Assembly: GCA_046351595.1 (NCBI GenBank)
Contig: JAXLYE010000014.1
Location: forward strand, 1-64,000
DNA from: JAXLYE01 sp046351595
GTDB taxonomy: Bacteria; Myxococcota_A; Polyangia; Palsa-1104; JAEUJZ01
Direction: 5' to 3'
Length of the DNA stretch: 64,000 bases
Every line of letters starts with the position of its first letter. The first letter of the stretch is position 1. This document shows, piece by piece, positions 62,733 through 64,000 of this stretch. Below the pieces are notes generated by a model. That model saw only the letters and a program-made list of their open reading frames with translations. It searched no databases and had not been told where the DNA came from. A program made the position numbers and the translations under genes.

Positions 62733-64000
62733 TCAATGGAGCGGCCCGACCCGCGAGAACTCGCCCCACTCTCCCAGCACGATGCTGCGCACGCTGCCGT
62801 CCGGACCCAGGGTCCAGGTGCACAGCTCGGGGTCAAGCTGCAAATCCTCTGGACGGAAGCGCAGGGCGCTGGCGCGCCACGGCTCCAGGGTCCCGCGCAA
62901 GGACTTCGCGATGCGCAGGCTCAGCGTGGCGGGAGCGGTGTGGCCTGCGCCCGCGCCCGCACGCGAACCGGATCCTTCAATGACCGCGTCGCCCAGGAGC
63001 TCGGAGCGGTAGCGGCCGACCAGCTGGGCCGGCGGCAGCGGCCAGCTCGTGCTCTCGCGGAGGCCTTCGCGGGCGCGGCGCGCCTCGGCCTGTCGGGCGC
63101 GGCTCTTGTGCGACAGCGCCAGGCGCACCGCGCTCCAGTCCTTGCCCGAGTCCTTCCCGGCATCGCCCAGGAGCCCGTCGAGGATCCAGAACACCAGGCC
63201 CTCGGGCAGCCCGGTCCACGGCACGTTCGTCAGGACCACGACGCCCAGCTGCTCCTTGGGCAGCAGCGCCAGCGAGCAGGAGGTGCCATCGATTCCGCCC
63301 GTGCCCCACGCGATGAGGTGCCCGCGGTAGTCCTGCAGCATGAAGCCCAGGCCCTGCGCCAGGAAGTGGCTCTCGGGGTACAGCGCCTTTTGGAAGGGCA
63401 AGAGCCCGACCAGCACCTGCGGCGTCAGGAGCGTGTCCACGGTCTGCTCCGCGAGCACGCGCTTCCCGTCGAGGATTCCGCGGTTCAGGAGCACGAGCAG
63501 CCAGCGCGCGAGATCCGCCGCGCTGCTGTACAGCGCCGCCGCCGGAGCGATGTTGTCGACGTCGCGCGGCGCGATGACGCGCAGCACCCCGTCGCGCTCG
63601 GCGTGCGGGGCCGCGACGTTGCCGTCTGCCGCGCGCGGCACCCCGAGGCCGCTGTCGCGCATCCCCGCTGGCTCGAGCAGCCGCGTGCGCACGAGCTCCT
63701 GCCACGACACCCCCGCGCTCTGCGCCAGGAGCCGCCCGGCCGCCGAGTACAGGACGTTCGAGTAGGAGAACGTGGTGCGCAGCGGCGCGGCCTGGCGCAC
63801 CGCTGCGAGCCGCGCCAGCACCTCGCCCTGATCGTAGCCGGTGCCCATCCACAAGAGGTCCGCCGCTTCATCCAGGCCGCTGCGGTGCGACAGCACGTCG
63901 CGCAGCGACAGCTCGGCCGTCACCTTCGGATCACGCAGGGCGAAGCCGGGCAGCCGCGGCGCGATGGGCTCGTCCCAGGCCAGCCGGCCGGCGGCGACCT
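62733..64000 (-). CDS. Beta-lactamase-family serine hydrolase, partial
   Basis: The C-terminal part of a class C beta-lactamase/DD-peptidase-like hydrolase. Within the window the frame starts at AAGRLAWDEPI, continues LPGFALRDPKVTAELSLRDVLSHRSGL, then carries the second catalytic motif TFSYSNVLYSAAG (YxN), a downstream GTGGIDGTSCSLALLP (HxG/KTG-like) and a C-terminal DUF3471-like domain (VGRYRSELLGDAVIEG). The Ser-x-x-Lys nucleophile motif lies off the right edge, so activity cannot be judged. Such proteins are usually secreted esterases or peptidases. The stop is at 62733. Confidence 0.88.
   Translation of the reverse strand, partial: VAAGRLAWDEPIAPRLPGFALRDPKVTAELSLRDVLSHRSGLDEAADLLWMGTGYDQGEVLARLAAVRQAAPLRTTFSYSNVLYSAAGRLLAQSAGVSWQELVRTRLLEPAGMRDSGLGVPRAADGNVAAPHAERDGVLRVIAPRDVDNIAPAAALYSSAADLARWLLVLLNRGILDGKRVLAEQTVDTLLTPQVLVGLLPFQKALYPESHFLAQGLGFMLQDYRGHLIAWGTGGIDGTSCSLALLPKEQLGVVVLTNVPWTGLPEGLVFWILDGLLGDAGKDSGKDWSAVRLALSHKSRARQAEARRAREGLRESTSWPLPPAQLVGRYRSELLGDAVIEGSGSRAGAGAGHTAPATLSLRIAKSLRGTLEPWRASALRFRPEDLQLDPELCTWTLGPDGSVRSIVLGEWGEFSRVGPLH

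Overview
The window is high-GC DNA, about 70% by eye, and reads as a chromosomal segment of a predatory-type myxobacterium (Myxococcota). I base this on four traits. There are Hanks-type Ser/Thr kinases, one with a zinc-ribbon head and an Ala/Pro tail. There are many Cys-rich outer-envelope lipoproteins. A secreted metalloprotease ends in a MYXO-CTERM-like anchor. Two-component genes are dense. The order within the phylum cannot be fixed from sequence alone. No rRNA, tRNA or CRISPR array was seen.

Layout. 1-2.4 kb: a partial DnaJ-domain gene and a hypothetical gene (minus strand) face a zinc-finger protein (plus strand) across a 620-bp spacer built of phased short repeats. 2.4-7.6 kb: a small peptide gene with a strong ribosome site, then a minus-strand pair. 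One member is an ATPase fused to a POT/MFS-like transporter. The other is a winged-helix/ATPase. An 11-bp phased array and a methyltransferase gene face the pair. 7.9-14.2 kb: a complete type I restriction-modification operon (hsdM-hsdS-hsdR), beside a Ser/Thr kinase gene cut off in its catalytic loop. 15-25.5 kb: a lipoprotein, an alpha/beta hydrolase, psuG, a DprE1/DprE2-like pair, a metalloprotease, a ferritin-like diiron protein and a LOG-family hydrolase. 25.5-30.8 kb: two divergent signalling operons (NtrC regulator, receiver, histidine kinase; receiver, receiver-kinase hybrid). 31-44.4 kb: OmpA and DUF4382 lipoproteins, a SulP transporter, a glutathione transferase, an EEP phosphohydrolase, two small coupled hypotheticals, a zinc-type alcohol dehydrogenase and thiolase, a PEGA protein, a beta-helix lipoprotein, a septoil-knot-like protein and a Nudix hydrolase. 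44.4-50 kb: a STAND-type NTPase with about 14 WD40 repeats, and an SPFH/flotillin protein. 50-59.7 kb: an OmpA protein, phosphomannomutase, a membrane-anchored Ser/Thr kinase, a copper monooxygenase-like lipoprotein, and two peptidyl-prolyl isomerases (outer-membrane chaperones). 59.7-62.3 kb: a class I terpene synthase with an FAD oxidoreductase, apparently a small terpenoid cluster. A partial beta-lactamase-family serine hydrolase runs off the right edge.

The most unusual material is non-coding. A CAACG-containing word repeats every 10-11 bp in four places, each time close upstream of a start codon and in the sense orientation of that gene. At 1461-1754 the near-palindrome CTTGC-W-GCAAG repeats every 24 bp. 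A three-hairpin element occurs at 19.4 kb and again in a 95-bp tandem at 53.5 kb, with stems preserved by different bases. Short tandem duplications span stop codons at two or three gene ends. The ATPase-transporter fusion with its winged-helix ATPase partner is the strongest protein-level candidate for an undescribed system.
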